DNA of 38,917 bases from Cricetibacter osteomyelitidis (GCF_004340985.1 NZ_SLYB01000022.1:1-38917); one strand, 5' to 3'. Counted from the first letter of the stretch, positions 1 to 11,763 are shown. Notes: generated by a model from the sequence alone, not told the origin. Translations and numbers: made by a program.

Positions 1-684
1 ACTGCTTATTATAAACTCTATGGCTATTTAGATATTGGTTACGGTGTACGCACGGAAAAAGACGGCAAATATGCCTATTTACGCAAGGCGGCGGATTTAG
101 GTAGCCGAGAAGCACAATATGTTGTCGCTGAAATGCTGGAAAATATCAATGATGAAGAAACCCGCAAGATGCGCTTGGAGCTTGCGGAACAGTTATTATT
201 TTGTGCATCGGAGCAGGGATTAGCTAAGGCTTCAGATAGTTTAGGTTTAGGATTTGAAATTGATAAAGAATATCAAAAAGCTATGAGAACTTTTCAACAA
301 GGTGTAAAAAATGGTAGCTCACTTTCAGCGCATATACTAAAAAAAGTATTTGGAGGAATTACAAAAGAAGATTATTTAAGTAGCTTAGAACTCTCCCTTG
401 ACCCCGAACGCTCGCAACGTTATGAGATTATTTGGCGTTATTTATCTTATAACGACTATCTCCAACCCACCGTTCCCGATTTAGATGAGATCGTGCCGCT
501 TCCGCCAGCCCCGCTACCGGAATGGGACGGCAAAATTGCTTTCCAACGTTGGTATGAGGGAGAAGCTCCACCAAGACCAAACGAAGCGTTAATGTATCAT
601 CTGGCACGTCAGGCAGGCTTAGACCCTGACACAGGGTTTGATGAAACGACGGGCTTGCCGAAAGAAGTGAAAAAGAAAAAGTAG
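1..684 (+). CDS. Sel1/DUF6396-type immunity-like protein, 5' end outside the window
   Basis: The frame is open from base 1, so the gene begins upstream; an internal ATG at 133 is not the true start, because codons 1-44 match the aligned part of the next gene almost exactly. The visible 227 residues contain Sel1-like helical repeats (for example YLRKAADLGSREAQY) and a C-terminal block beginning DYLQPTVPDLDEIVPLPP and ending in KEVKKKK. From family knowledge, Sel1-repeat proteins of this kind sit in tandem next to Tle5 phospholipase D effectors of type VI secretion and act as periplasmic immunity proteins. The effector fragment at 2,011 supports that reading. Residues about 60-145 differ strongly from the second copy while both ends are nearly identical. 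Function is inferred from family and context. Confidence 0.75.
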   Translation, partial: TAYYKLYGYLDIGYGVRTEKDGKYAYLRKAADLGSREAQYVVAEMLENINDEETRKMRLELAEQLLFCASEQGLAKASDSLGLGFEIDKEYQKAMRTFQQGVKNGSSLSAHILKKVFGGITKEDYLSSLELSLDPERSQRYEIIWRYLSYNDYLQPTVPDLDEIVPLPPAPLPEWDGKIAFQRWYEGEAPPRPNEALMYHLARQAGLDPDTGFDETTGLPKEVKKKK

Positions 685-691
685 GCTAACC

Positions 692-727
692 CCACCGCAC
701 TTTTTAAAAGCGCGGTGGTTATTTTGT
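692..727 (+). terminator. Hairpin terminator carrying an uptake signal
   Basis: Arms CCACCGC (692-698) and GCGGTGG (712-718) are followed by TTATTTTG. The left arm overlaps the uptake signal ACCGCACTT at 694-702. It lies 7 bases after the stop of the first immunity-like gene. An identical copy follows the second gene. Confidence 0.7.
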
Positions 728-757
728 ATCAACATTTTTGATTTTTTTCATTGTGCT

Positions 758-1915
758 ATGAGATTTTTAAAATATTTGTTTGTCACCCTGTTATTTCTTG
801 TTATCGCGGCGGTTATCGGTTTTTATCATATCATCAGTCAACTGGATATGGGGGGAGGGCCGAACTCCCACCGTACCTCACAAGGATTAACCGACAAAGA
901 GAAACGAAAGATGAACAACACAAAATTAACGCAACTCCAAGCTCATTTAGATTTTCAGTGTCAACACGAAGAACGCCCCGAACGTTCACAAGAAGTCCAA
1001 CAACTGTATGATTACGCGCTTTATCATGACTTACACAATATGTGGACGGGCAAAAAAGGCGATGAGGTGTGGAACGGCTTAGCCCGTTTTTACCGCATTG
1101 CGGCGTTAAACGGCGATTATAAAGCCAATTTACGTTTGCAATATCTCTTAAAAAGCGGACGGATTAGTAGCAAATTTCCGCAAACGGAAATTCATAGTTT
1201 AAATGAACATTTGGCACAACAGCTGCCTGCTACGGCTTATTACAAACTCTATGGCTATTTAGATATTGGTTACGGCGTACGTACGAAAAAAGATGGCAAA
1301 TATGCTTATTTACGCAAGGCGGCGGATTTAGGCAGTCGAGAAGCACAATATGTAGTGGCGGAAATATTAGAAGGTATTAATGACGAAGAAACACGTGAAA
1401 TGCGTTTAGCACTTGCAGAAAAATTTTTGCTTTGTTCTTCTCAACAAGGTTTTGGAAAAGCTTCTGAAAGCCTTGGAATCGGATTTAAAATTCATAAGGA
1501 ATATGCTAAAGCCTTAGAAGGCTTTTATCAAGGAGTTAAAAATGGCAATTCTGGTTCTGCCCGTTACTTATTTAAAGGTTTTAGCGGTACTCAAAAAGAA
1601 GAAAACATTCATTTTTTAAATCTCCCAGAAGATCAAGAACGTTCACGTCGGTATCAAATAATCGCAAGATATTTATCCGATAAAGACTACTTGCAACCCA
1701 CAGTCCCTGATTTAGACGAGATCGTGCCGCTTCCGCCAGCCCCGCTACCGGAATGGGACGGCAAAATTGCTTTCCAACGTTGGTATGAGGGCGAAGCCCC
1801 ACCAAGACCAAGCGAAGCGTTAATGTATCATCTGGCACGCCAGGCAGGCTTAGACCCTGACACAGGATTTGATGAAGCGACGGGTTTGCCGAAAGAAGTG
1901 AAAAAGAAAAAGTAG
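758..1915 (+). CDS. Sel1/DUF6396-type immunity-like protein (second tandem copy)
   Basis: This is a 385-residue protein starting MRFLKYLFVTLLFLVIAAVI: a hydrophobic segment at about residues 5-26 that should act as a signal anchor or signal peptide, placing the rest in the periplasm. Helical Sel1-like repeats follow from about residue 75 to 290, then the same proline-rich C-terminal block as the first copy, ending KEVKKKK. The start at 758 is preferred because the membrane segment follows directly; there is no strong ribosome binding site. By family knowledge, such proteins neutralise type VI phospholipase effectors of the Tle5 class. The middle (roughly residues 205-300) diverges from copy 1, which could reflect different effector specificities. 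The role is inferred, not shown. Confidence 0.75.
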   Translation: MRFLKYLFVTLLFLVIAAVIGFYHIISQLDMGGGPNSHRTSQGLTDKEKRKMNNTKLTQLQAHLDFQCQHEERPERSQEVQQLYDYALYHDLHNMWTGKKGDEVWNGLARFYRIAALNGDYKANLRLQYLLKSGRISSKFPQTEIHSLNEHLAQQLPATAYYKLYGYLDIGYGVRTKKDGKYAYLRKAADLGSREAQYVVAEILEGINDEETREMRLALAEKFLLCSSQQGFGKASESLGIGFKIHKEYAKALEGFYQGVKNGNSGSARYLFKGFSGTQKEENIHFLNLPEDQERSRRYQIIARYLSDKDYLQPTVPDLDEIVPLPPAPLPEWDGKIAFQRWYEGEAPPRPSEALMYHLARQAGLDPDTGFDEATGLPKEVKKKK

Positions 1916-1922
1916 GCTAACC

Positions 1923-1958
1923 CCACCGCACTTTTTAAAAGCGCGGTGGTTATTTTGT
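1923..1958 (+). terminator. Second copy of the uptake-signal hairpin terminator
   Basis: Same sequence as the hairpin at 692-727, displaced by exactly 1,231 bases, with arms CCACCGC and GCGGTGG and a T-rich tail. ACCGCACTT is at 1,925-1,933. Confidence 0.7.
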
Positions 1959-2010
1959 ATCAACATTTTTGATTTTTTTCATTGTGCTATGAGATTTTTA
2001 AAATACCTAT

Positions 2011-2415
2011 TTGTCACTGATGGAGCAGAGAAAACGGTTTGTGCGAACGGATTATCAACCGAACACGAAATTGGGTGCGGAGGGCAAGTTGTTAATGGCG
2101 CAAATTGTGCGCACATATGACGACCCCGATGTAGAAGATATCATGCAAGTCTATTTAAAAAACATCAAACAAACGACCAGCTATATTTATATGGAAAACC
2201 AATATTTCCGTTTTTCGCCGCTGGTTTCGGCATTTATCGAACATTGGGAGAGAATGCGCGGTGCAGGACGGGAAGGCCCGATTCACTGGTTTGCGATAAC
2301 AAACTCATCAGATGCGGGGATTGGTAAAGGAACAAAAACCACCAATGATATGTTAAGGTTATTAGGGCGGCAGGACGTTATGTCGGATGTCATGAAAGCA
2401 CGCAGGCATTCGTAA
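2011..2415 (+). pseudogene. Fragment of a Tle5-like phospholipase D effector
   Basis: The open frame (134 codons) reads through SYIYMENQYFRF, then FAITNSSDAGIGKGTKTTND and MLRLLGR. I recognise this as the segment just before the second catalytic region of PLD-family type VI effectors (Tle5). No HxKxxxxD motif is present, so both catalytic halves are missing and the fragment cannot be an active lipase. Its 5' end is fused out of frame to the start of a third immunity-gene copy (ATG at 1,990, MRFLKYLFVT). The 3' end runs into unrelated sequence after codon 134. It is probably a relic left when the effector/immunity array recombined. Confidence 0.7.
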
Positions 2416-2553
2416 GCGTTTATGGGGATTACACACCAGTAATAATCCAGCGGCGAATCCGGAGGATAGCACGACTAGCAGGTGGTGATAAGTACTTTTG
2501 ATAAGCGGCAAAATTTACTTTAATGTACTCTGTGCAAGTGCTTCGCCGCAGCA

Positions 2554-2679
2554 CAAGGGCAGCTATGGGTGATTCCCGACGTTGTCGAGTTTTGGCAAAG
2601 GCGATCAAACAGATTGCATGATCGCATTTGCTATCAGTGGCAAGATGAGTGTTGGTTGAAAGCTCGGCTTTTGCCTTAA
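2554..2679 (+). pseudogene. pdxH: 3' remnant of pyridoxamine 5'-phosphate oxidase
   Basis: Reading frame 2,554-2,679 gives QLWVIPDVVEFWQ, then NRLHDRICYQWQDECW and LKARLLP before a stop. This matches the conserved C-terminus of PdxH (EFWQ...RLHDR...W...RLAP), the FMN-dependent enzyme that makes pyridoxal phosphate. Just upstream, another frame reads ASPQHKG, which fits the expected CPPHWGG region, so a frameshift near 2,560 is likely. Nothing of the remaining roughly 170 residues is visible. The stop overlaps the polA stop on the other strand. The fragment is a relic; a functional copy, if any, must be elsewhere. Confidence 0.7.
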
Positions 2680-5465
2680 TGCGCTTCATCCCAATTCTCG
2701 CCCACGCCTACATCCACAATCAATGGCACGCTGAGTCGGGCGGCGTTTTCCATGAGTCGTTTGATAAGTACGGTATATTTTTCCACAAATTCCGACCGCA
2801 CTTCAAATACCAATTCATCGTGTACCTGCATAATTATCACAATATTGTCATCACCGGTGATAGCACGATCAATATCGATCATGGCTCGTTTGATAATGTC
2901 CGCGGCGGTACCTTGCATTGGGGCGTTGATCGCCACACGTTCCGCACCTTTGCGGCGCATTGCGTTGGAGGAGTTGATATCCGGCAGATATAAACGGCGG
3001 CCGAACAGCGTTTCCACATAGCCCTGAGCTTTGGCTTTTTGCTGAATATCCTGCATAAAGGTTTGCACCGCCGGGTAGCGTTGGAAATATAAATCCATAT
3101 ATTTTTGTGCTTCACCGCGGGGAATATTTAATTGGCGGGATAAACCGAATGCACTCATACCGTAAATCAAACCGAAGTTAATAGCTTTGGCACTGCGGCG
3201 TTGTTCGCCAGTGACAGATTCTAACGGCAAGCCGAAAATTTCCGCCGCAGTGGAACGGTGAATGTCTTTGCCTTGCGCAAACGCTGTAGTCAATCCTTTA
3301 TCGCCGGATAAATGTGCCATAATGCGTAATTCGATTTGCGAATAGTCGGCGGCGATAATTTTATAGCCTTCACGGGCAATAAATGCTTGGCGGATGCGAC
3401 GCCCTTCTTCATTTCGCACGGGAATATTCTGCAAATTCGGATCGCTGGATGACAAACGCCCCGTTGCGGTGACCGCTTGATGATAAGATGTGTGCACCCG
3501 TCCCGTATTTGGATTCACCATTTGTGGCAATTTGTCCGTATAGGTAGATTTCAATTTACTTAAGCCGCGATGTTCCACTAAAATTTTTGGCAAGGCATGC
3601 TCATAAGATAGTTCTTCCAGCACCTCTTCGTTGGTAGACGGTGCTCCTTTCGGCGTTTTCTTTAATACCGGCAAACCGAGCTTGGTAAACAGAATATCCT
3701 GTAATTGCTTGGTAGATGCCAGATTAAAAGATTGCCCCGCCAAGTCATAAGCGGTTTGCTCAAGTGCGGTCAGTTTTGTGGCGATTTCGTTGGATTGCGA
3801 TTGCAGTAAATAGCTGTCAATCAATACGCCGTTGCGTTCCATACGGGAAAGCACTTGCAATAGCGGCACTTCCATTTCTTGATACAGTTTTGTCAACGAC
3901 GGTTCGGCTGTAAGCCGCTGCCATAAGGTTTGATGCAGTTTCATTGTGATATCTGCATCTTCCGCGGCATATTCCGCCGCTTGTTCTAATTCGATTTGAT
4001 TAAATGTCAGCTGTCCCTTGCCTTTGCCTGCAATATCTTCAAAAGCAATGGTTTGATGACCTAAATAACGCAAAGCTAAATCGTCCATATTATGTCGGCC
4101 GGTGCTGTCCAGCACATAGGATTCAAGCATTGTATCAAAAGCTACGCCTTGCAGGTGAATGCCGTGACGGGCAAAAATAGTAAGATCGTATTTGATATTT
4201 TGTCCGATTTTTTGAATATTGGGATTTTCCAAAATCGGCTTGAGTTGCTCAAGTGCGGTATGAAAATCCAATTGTTTTGCCACACCGAGATAATTGTGTT
4301 GCAATGGTAAATAAGCGGCTTCACCATTTTCAAGCGCGAAAGAAATTCCCACTAAATGGGCAGACATATATTCCAAACTATCAGTTTCCGTATCCACGGC
4401 AAAAACCGGGGTTTTCGACAATTTATCCAGCCATAAATCAAAATCCGTTTGATTGAGAATGCATTGATATTTGCTGCGATCTATTTGAATTTTGACCGCA
4501 CTTTCCGTTGGTTTGGCAACAGGTGTTGCCTGATAATTGTTGACTTTCACCGCTTGTTCTTGCAGTTTGGTCACCGAACTTTCGTCGTTTATCACTTCGC
4601 TCAGCCAGCGTTTAAATTCATAACGGCTGAAATATTTCGTTAGTTCATCATTATTAGCCGTACCGATGGTGAGTTGATCGTGTAAAATATCCAACGCTAC
4701 ATCGGTTTTAATCGTCGCTAAAGCATAAGATAAATCAGCATTTTGTTTTTCAGCCTGTAATTTTTCGCCTAATTTTTTTGCTCCGCGAATCGGCAAATCG
4801 GCTACTTTCTCCAAATTGGCATAAATATCTGCCATACTGCCGATGCCTTGCAGCAAGCCTAGCGCGGTTTTCTCGCCTACGCCTGCCACACCCGGAATGT
4901 TATCGGAACTGTCGCCCATTAACGCCAAATAATCGATAATCAATTCCGGCGGAATACCGTATTTTTCAATTACACCCTTGCGATCCAGCAGGGTATTGTT
5001 CATTGTGTTGATGAGCATAATATTGTCATCCACCAACTGTGCCATATCCTTATCGCCGGTAGAAATCAGGACTTTCTTACCACACTTTGATGCCTGCACT
5101 GCCAGCGTGCCGATAACATCATCGGCTTCCACGCCTTCCACCACTAATAAAGGGATGCCTAACGCTTTGATAATATTATGCAATGGCTGAATCTGACTGC
5201 GTAATTCATCGGGCATCGGCGGTCGGTGGGATTTATATTGTTCGAACATTTCATCGCGAAAGGTTTTGCCTTTAGCATCAAACACCACTGCAATATGGCT
5301 CGGTTGCACTTGAGTGATCAGGCTTTTCAGCATATTCAACACGCCATACATCGCCCCTGTTGGTTCGCCGTGAGAATTGGTCAAAGGCGGAAATGCGTGG
5401 AACGCACGATATAAATAAGATGAACCGTCCACCAGGACTAAAGGATTTTCGGCAATTTGCGTCAT
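2676..5465 (-). CDS. polA: DNA polymerase I
   Basis: A full-length 929-residue protein (family about 930). The N-terminal 5' nuclease domain (about 1-290) includes [14 protein letters not shown] and [10 protein letters not shown]. The middle 3'-5' exonuclease-like domain (about 320-515) has [14 protein letters not shown]. The polymerase domain carries motif A ([16 protein letters not shown]), motif B ([20 protein letters not shown]) and motif C ([10 protein letters not shown]). It repairs gaps and removes Okazaki primers in the cytoplasm. It is divergent from purA, and a TATACT -10-like box sits at 5,502-5,507 on the minus strand. Three exact uptake signals lie inside the gene (3,762; 4,251; 4,495) and one at 2,795. 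No defects are visible. Confidence 0.98.
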   Translation of the reverse strand: MTQIAENPLVLVDGSSYLYRAFHAFPPLTNSHGEPTGAMYGVLNMLKSLITQVQPSHIAVVFDAKGKTFRDEMFEQYKSHRPPMPDELRSQIQPLHNIIKALGIPLLVVEGVEADDVIGTLAVQASKCGKKVLISTGDKDMAQLVDDNIMLINTMNNTLLDRKGVIEKYGIPPELIIDYLALMGDSSDNIPGVAGVGEKTALGLLQGIGSMADIYANLEKVADLPIRGAKKLGEKLQAEKQNADLSYALATIKTDVALDILHDQLTIGTANNDELTKYFSRYEFKRWLSEVINDESSVTKLQEQAVKVNNYQATPVAKPTESAVKIQIDRSKYQCILNQTDFDLWLDKLSKTPVFAVDTETDSLEYMSAHLVGISFALENGEAAYLPLQHNYLGVAKQLDFHTALEQLKPILENPNIQKIGQNIKYDLTIFARHGIHLQGVAFDTMLESYVLDSTGRHNMDDLALRYLGHQTIAFEDIAGKGKGQLTFNQIELEQAAEYAAEDADITMKLHQTLWQRLTAEPSLTKLYQEMEVPLLQVLSRMERNGVLIDSYLLQSQSNEIATKLTALEQTAYDLAGQSFNLASTKQLQDILFTKLGLPVLKKTPKGAPSTNEEVLEELSYEHALPKILVEHRGLSKLKSTYTDKLPQMVNPNTGRVHTSYHQAVTATGRLSSSDPNLQNIPVRNEEGRRIRQAFIAREGYKIIAADYSQIELRIMAHLSGDKGLTTAFAQGKDIHRSTAAEIFGLPLESVTGEQRRSAKAINFGLIYGMSAFGLSRQLNIPRGEAQKYMDLYFQRYPAVQTFMQDIQQKAKAQGYVETLFGRRLYLPDINSSNAMRRKGAERVAINAPMQGTAADIIKRAMIDIDRAITGDDNIVIIMQVHDELVFEVRSEFVEKYTVLIKRLMENAARLSVPLIVDVGVGENWDEAH

Positions 5466-5544
5466 AGTTTTGATCTTTTCCGTTGGTTATGATTTGTGAA
5501 AAGTATAGCACGATTATGGCAATTTCTGATATTTTGCATTGAGA

Positions 5545-6917
<1,373 letters not shown>

Positions 6918-6939
6918 TTCATTGATATTTCTACTTGTA

Positions 6940-6968
6940 AGGGCGTATTATTGCATACGCCTTTTCTT
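6940..6968. terminator. Terminator after purA, probably bidirectional with trmO
   Basis: GGCGTAT (6,942-6,948) pairs with ATACGCC (6,955-6,961), followed by TTTTCTT on the plus strand. The trmO stop (6,967-6,969, minus strand) lies inside its T tract, so the hairpin also sits just downstream of trmO. Confidence 0.8.
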
Positions 6969-7683
6969 ATGAGATTTCCACAATTTCTGCCACATCCACT
7001 GAATTTTCCACCGTTTTCCACCGCACATTGAATTCATATAACAGCATTCCGTAAATACGATTTGACGGTTTGCCTTGCTGATAAGCAGGGCGGGGATCTT
7101 GTGCGATGACATCGCGGATAAATCGACCGAAGTGCGGTCGGTTTTTTTCGATTTTTTCCACCGCACTTTGAGCGGATTGGCTGAATCTCACCTGTAATTT
7201 TGCTTGCGGTTTGTCCTGAGCAAAGCCTGATTGAGCATTGGGTTCGCTGTCGGCATAGGCTATATAGGGTTTAATATCAAAAATCGGCGTACCGTCCACC
7301 AAGTCCACTGCTCCTAAATGCAATAACACTTTACCGTCGGCACATTCCACTTTTCGTAATTTTACTTTGGATAATCCCAGCGGATTCGGACGATGAGTAG
7401 CACGAGATGCAAATACGCCTACCCGTTGATTCCCACCTAAACGGGGCGGACGAACAGTGGGCTGCCATTTGCCTTGAGGAATTTGGTCGAACTGAAAAAT
7501 TAACCATAAATGGCTAAATTGTTCCAATCCTCGCACCACTTCGGGCTGGTTATAGGGTGGCAATAATTCCACCACACCCACGCCGTCTTGCACTAAATCC
7601 GGTTGGCGTGGTACGGAAAATTTTTCTTTGTAAGGCGTATGAATAATGCCTACAGCTTGTAAATTAAGGGTTAAATTCGACAT
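6967..7683 (-). CDS. trmO: tRNA t6A37 methyltransferase TrmO (TsaA family)
   Basis: The chosen start is the ATG at 7,683 ([18 protein letters not shown]), giving 238 residues, close to the family. The frame is open further to a TTG at 7,722, but those 13 extra residues are not family-like. TsaA/TrmO signatures include [15 protein letters not shown]-like [12 protein letters not shown], and [17 protein letters not shown]. The enzyme uses S-adenosylmethionine to N6-methylate threonylcarbamoyladenosine at position 37 of some tRNAs, in the cytoplasm. Two exact uptake signals (7,130 and 7,160) lie in the 3' half. It is convergent with purA and divergent from menA. Confidence 0.88.
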   Translation of the reverse strand: MSNLTLNLQAVGIIHTPYKEKFSVPRQPDLVQDGVGVVELLPPYNQPEVVRGLEQFSHLWLIFQFDQIPQGKWQPTVRPPRLGGNQRVGVFASRATHRPNPLGLSKVKLRKVECADGKVLLHLGAVDLVDGTPIFDIKPYIAYADSEPNAQSGFAQDKPQAKLQVRFSQSAQSAVEKIEKNRPHFGRFIRDVIAQDPRPAYQQGKPSNRIYGMLLYEFNVRWKTVENSVDVAEIVEIS

Positions 7684-7756
7684 AGTAAATGAAATTGCAT
7701 ACAATAAGCGGGATTTTAACAAACATCAACAGACCTTATTATTTTAATCGGAAATT

Positions 7757-8662
7757 ATGAAAAACAATAGCTTAAAAATGTGGTTTGAAACCGCACGACC
7801 AAAAACGCTGCCTTTGGCAGTGGCTTCTATTCTTACCGGTTCGGCGTTAGCTTATTGGGCTGGGAAATTTAATTTAGGTTTTACGTTGCTGTGTTTGTTT
7901 ACTGCAACGCTACTGCAGATTTTATCTAATTTCGCCAATGATTACGGCGATCATCAAAAAGGTTCCGATACTGCAGAACGCATCGGCCCTTTGCGGGGAA
8001 TTCAGCAAGGCGGGATTACTGTGGGACAGCTTAAAATCGGCTTAATTTTTATGGTTATCGCATGCGTTATTTCCGGGGCAACTTTAATCGGTTTAGCCTA
8101 TGAAAGTATCACGGATTTAATCGCCTTTGCGGTGCTGGGAATTTTGGCGATTGTGTCAGCCATCACCTATACCGTAGGCAAAAAACCATATGGTTATATG
8201 GGATTGGGTGATGTGTCGGTCTTTATTTTTTTCGGCTTATTGGCCGTGGGCGGAACCTATTATTTACAGGTTCATCAGCTCAGTGCAGAGATTTTTCTGC
8301 CTGCGGTTGCCTGCGGATTGCTCGCAAGTGCGGTGTTAAATATCAATAATTTACGGGATATCGAACAAGATCGCAAAGCAGGCAAAAATACATTGATTGT
8401 GCGAATCGGGCCGGAAAAAGGACGCGTATATCATGGCGTGTTATTAGCACTGGCTGGTTTGTGTTATGTGATGTTTGCAGTAATGAATTTTTATTCGCCG
8501 TTTAGTTTTATTTTTTTACTGGCGTTGCCGTTGTTGTGCAAACACGTGGTTTTTGTGTACAGCCACAAAGATCCTTTGGCATTGCGACCGGTGCTGGCTC
8601 AAATGTCGATATTGGCATTGCTCACTAACATCTTATTCAGTGTGGGATTGCTAATTGGTTGA
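7757..8662 (+). CDS. menA: 1,4-dihydroxy-2-naphthoate polyprenyltransferase
   Basis: A 301-residue polytopic membrane protein with about eight or nine hydrophobic segments. UbiA-family prenyltransferase motifs are present: NFANDYGDHQKGSD (first Asp-rich, Mg-diphosphate site, about residues 60-75) and DIEQDRKAGKNT (second). RPKTLPLAVASI at the N-terminus is typical of MenA rather than UbiA. It attaches the isoprenoid chain to 1,4-dihydroxy-2-naphthoate to give demethylmenaquinone in the inner membrane, used in anaerobic respiration. rraA follows after 61 bases, the same menA-rraA order as in enterobacteria. Confidence 0.95.
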   Translation: MKNNSLKMWFETARPKTLPLAVASILTGSALAYWAGKFNLGFTLLCLFTATLLQILSNFANDYGDHQKGSDTAERIGPLRGIQQGGITVGQLKIGLIFMVIACVISGATLIGLAYESITDLIAFAVLGILAIVSAITYTVGKKPYGYMGLGDVSVFIFFGLLAVGGTYYLQVHQLSAEIFLPAVACGLLASAVLNINNLRDIEQDRKAGKNTLIVRIGPEKGRVYHGVLLALAGLCYVMFAVMNFYSPFSFIFLLALPLLCKHVVFVYSHKDPLALRPVLAQMSILALLTNILFSVGLLIG

Positions 8663-8723
8663 GATCTCGTCGCAATCATAATATACTAAAAACAGTCATT
8701 TTTTTATCAGCAAGGGCATTACT

Positions 8724-9221
8724 ATGGGAATTGATACTTCAGAATTATGCGATATTTATCTTGATCAAGTGGATGTAGTGGAACCGATTTTTTCCAGTTT
8801 CGGCGGACGTTCATCATTCTATGGTCAAGTGGTAACAGTAAAATGCTTTGAAGCTGACGGCCTGATTGCTGAAGTGTTAGAGCAAAACGGTAAAGGCCGG
8901 GTGTTAGTGGTAGACGGCGGCGGTGCTGTACGCCGCGCGTTGATTGATGGCGAATTGGCTCAACTTGCGTTAGATAATAATTGGGAAGGGATTATCGTTT
9001 ATGGGGCAGTCCGCCAGCTCAATCAATTAGAGGAAATGGACATCGGCATCCACGCCCTTGCTCCGATTCCTGTAGGTGCAGATGAAAACACCGGCGGTGA
9101 AACCGACATACCAGTGAATTTCGGCGGTGTAACCTTTTTCCCGGAAGATTACGTGTATGCAGATTTAACGGGAATTATTCTTTCACAAGAATCGTTGGAT
9201 TTGGAGAATGGGGAAGAATAA
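8724..9221 (+). CDS. rraA: RNase E activity regulator RraA
   Basis: A 165-residue protein (E. coli RraA is 161). It contains the class II aldolase/RraA-fold core with [21 protein letters not shown] and GIIVYGAVR, and a C-terminal acidic tail. RraA binds the C-terminal scaffold of RNase E and inhibits RNA decay, acting in the cytoplasm as a ring-shaped trimer. The order menA-rraA is conserved in gammaproteobacteria. An AAGGG ribosome site precedes the ATG. Confidence 0.95.
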   Translation: MGIDTSELCDIYLDQVDVVEPIFSSFGGRSSFYGQVVTVKCFEADGLIAEVLEQNGKGRVLVVDGGGAVRRALIDGELAQLALDNNWEGIIVYGAVRQLNQLEEMDIGIHALAPIPVGADENTGGETDIPVNFGGVTFFPEDYVYADLTGIILSQESLDLENGEE

Positions 9222-9246
9222 TACAGATTCCGGTATAAAAAATTTG

Positions 9247-9345
9247 ATCTGCACGCCAAAAGTTAGACTACACATCTAACTGAGTAAGGTGCAGATTTTT
9301 ATAACCGAATATGCCCAAACATTCAAATCAAGCACTTGTCATCAA
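9247..9345 (+). mobile_element. 5' end remnant of an IS3/IS150-like element
   Basis: From 9,247 the sequence ATCTGCACGCCAAAAGTTAG resembles the ends at 25,586, 21,806 and 31,655 (in inverse orientation). A degraded transposase start follows at 9,301 (ITEYAQTFK against MTKYTQTFK elsewhere, ATA replacing ATG). Homology fades by about 9,345. No 3' end of the element is visible. The rest of 9,222-9,507 contains no gene I recognise, only the leader of the next gene. Confidence 0.65.
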
Positions 9346-9498
9346 GTATATTCTCATTCTCACGGCACAGAAAATTTGCCGCATTGTAGTGAAAATGCAC
9401 CAAAGCCTGAAAAAGGGTTTACAAGGAAAAAATAAAGTATCAGAATTCTCAAGTCGATTTATCGGCAATTCTTTTTAATTTCCTACTTACAATAATAA

Positions 9499-10317
<819 letters not shown>

Positions 10318-10321
10318 CTAA

Positions 10322-10927
10322 ATGATGTTATCCGAACAAGAAAAAATGTTTGCAGGGCTGGCACATCAGCCCTTTTGCGAAGAATTAAAACAGTTACGCC
10401 TTGATAATAAAGAGCGGTTATACGAATACAATATTTTGACCCGCCCTAGCGATCACGCCAATAAAGCCCGTTTAATCAGTGAAATTCTCGGTAAAAACGG
10501 CAATAACCCGAATATTGTGTCACCGTTTTATTGTGATTATGGGCGCTTTATTGAGGTGGGCGATAATTTTTTCGCCAACTACAACTGCACGATTTTAGAC
10601 AGCGGCAGGGTTTATATCGGCAATAATGTGTTGTTTGCCCCCAATGTCAGCCTTTATACCGTGGGGCATCCGCTTGATGCCGAGTTGCGCAATCAAGAAT
10701 GGGAGTAGGCAAAACCGATTCGTATCGGCAATAATGTATGGCTGGGCGGCAATGTGATCGTACTGCCGGGCGTAACTATCGGCGACAACGTGGTTGCCGG
10801 CGCAGGCTCTGTGATAAGCAAGGACATTCCGCCAAATTCGTTGGTGGTCGGCAACCCTTGCCGCATACTACGCCAAATCACCAAACAGGATCGGGACGAT
10901 TACATTAAAAACTATATGCAAAATTGA
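10322..10927 (+). pseudogene. maa: Maltose O-acetyltransferase, interrupted by one amber codon
   Basis: Without the stop this would be a 201-residue hexapeptide-repeat acetyltransferase of the maltose/galactoside type: Mac-domain start (LSEQEKMFAGL), FCDYGRFIEVGDNFFANYNC, then GNNVLFAPNVSLYTVGHPLD. After ELRNQEWE comes TAG at 10,706-10,708. The same frame then continues as [23 protein letters not shown] and VVGNPCRI to TGA at 10,925. Family members usually have an aromatic residue at the stop, so a single TAT/TAC to TAG change is the simplest cause. No frameshift is seen, and the reading after the stop is well conserved, so the mutation appears recent. The truncated 128-residue product would lack the last coils and probably the active trimer face. 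Confidence 0.85.
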
Positions 10928-10942
10928 CCGCACTTTATAGTG

Positions 10943-11704
10943 TTACGGATTTTCCTCCAACTCCGATAAAAATCCCTGCTTTCTCAATATGTGGGCGATT
11001 TGGGTACGTTTTGCCTGTTGGCTACGGGTGTATTCTGTCGCCATATGACTAAAGGTTTCGGCACGGACATTATCGCTACGGGATTGATAATAGGCTGTTA
11101 ATTCACGATCATATTCGGCAAGTGCCGCTTGTTGCTCGCTGATGGGAACATAACGGTTTTCCATATGCATAATGGCACTCGGCAATCGAGGTTTGTGTTG
11201 CGGCGTTTGATCCGGCCAGCCCACCGCCAAGGCAAACACCGGGAAGGTCAGTTTCGGCAGCTGCAACAGTTCAATCACTTTTTCCACATCATTTAAAATC
11301 GAACCGAGATAAACTGTCCCCATTCCCAAACTTTCCGCAGCAACCACCATATTCTGACAAGCAATAGTGGCATCATATACGCCTGCCAAAAAGCGGTCGG
11401 TCGTGCCTTGATAAATCGGTTCCGCCCCTTGCGTGCGGGCAATTTCCGCATTGCGTGCCGTATCCGCCACAAACATAAATAAATGACCGTTTTCACTCAC
11501 ATACGGCTGTCCGCTAATCTGCGCTAGCGCTTGTTTCAACGTATCATCAGTAATGCTTATCACAGAGCACGCCTGCATATAACTGCTGGTCGCCGCACGC
11601 TGTGCAACCTGAATCAACAGTTCGATTTCTTCTTTCTTCAATGGCGTATTTTTAAAACGACGAATACTGCGATGTTGCAGCTGGGTTTGAATGGTTTGAT
11701 TCAT
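10943..11704 (-). CDS. NADPH-dependent flavin oxidoreductase, NfsA/FRP nitroreductase family
   Basis: A 253-residue protein with the nitroreductase fold: HRSIRRFKNTPL (FMN phosphate-binding Arg cluster, residues about 12-23), AATSSYMQACSVI, and VAAESLGMGTVYLGSI. NfsA-type enzymes are about 240 residues, use bound FMN and NADPH, and reduce nitroaromatics, quinones or free flavin in the cytoplasm. The C-terminal ARG/helical tail (YTRSQQAKRTQIAHILRKQGF) is typical of this subfamily. The physiological substrate cannot be read from the sequence. It is convergent with the maltose acetyltransferase pseudogene. Confidence 0.85.
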   Translation of the reverse strand: MNQTIQTQLQHRSIRRFKNTPLKKEEIELLIQVAQRAATSSYMQACSVISITDDTLKQALAQISGQPYVSENGHLFMFVADTARNAEIARTQGAEPIYQGTTDRFLAGVYDATIACQNMVVAAESLGMGTVYLGSILNDVEKVIELLQLPKLTFPVFALAVGWPDQTPQHKPRLPSAIMHMENRYVPISEQQAALAEYDRELTAYYQSRSDNVRAETFSHMATEYTRSQQAKRTQIAHILRKQGFLSELEENP

Positions 11705-11763
11705 TGTTTTTTCCTTTGGTTAAGATTATTGAAAGTATTGCTGATAATAACAGCGTAAATTTA

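Larger units (their letters stand above)
1..2012 (+). repeat. Tandem duplication, 1,231-base period
   Basis: Positions 1-781 realign with 1,232-2,012. The 3' coding end, the terminator, the intergenic spacer and the first about 25 bases of the next gene are almost identical. The central coding part (about 160-440 against 1,390-1,670) is clearly diverged. The third unit is broken at about 2,012-2,020. Confidence 0.85.

Noticed and set aside
751-1011. Open frame overlapping the start of the second immunity-like gene
   Set aside because: Out-of-frame shadow of a well-supported gene with a membrane anchor.
4549-4557. Actinobacillus-type uptake signal in polA as evidence of transfer
   Set aside because: A single 9-base match in a core gene that also holds several Haemophilus-type signals; chance or codon use is enough.
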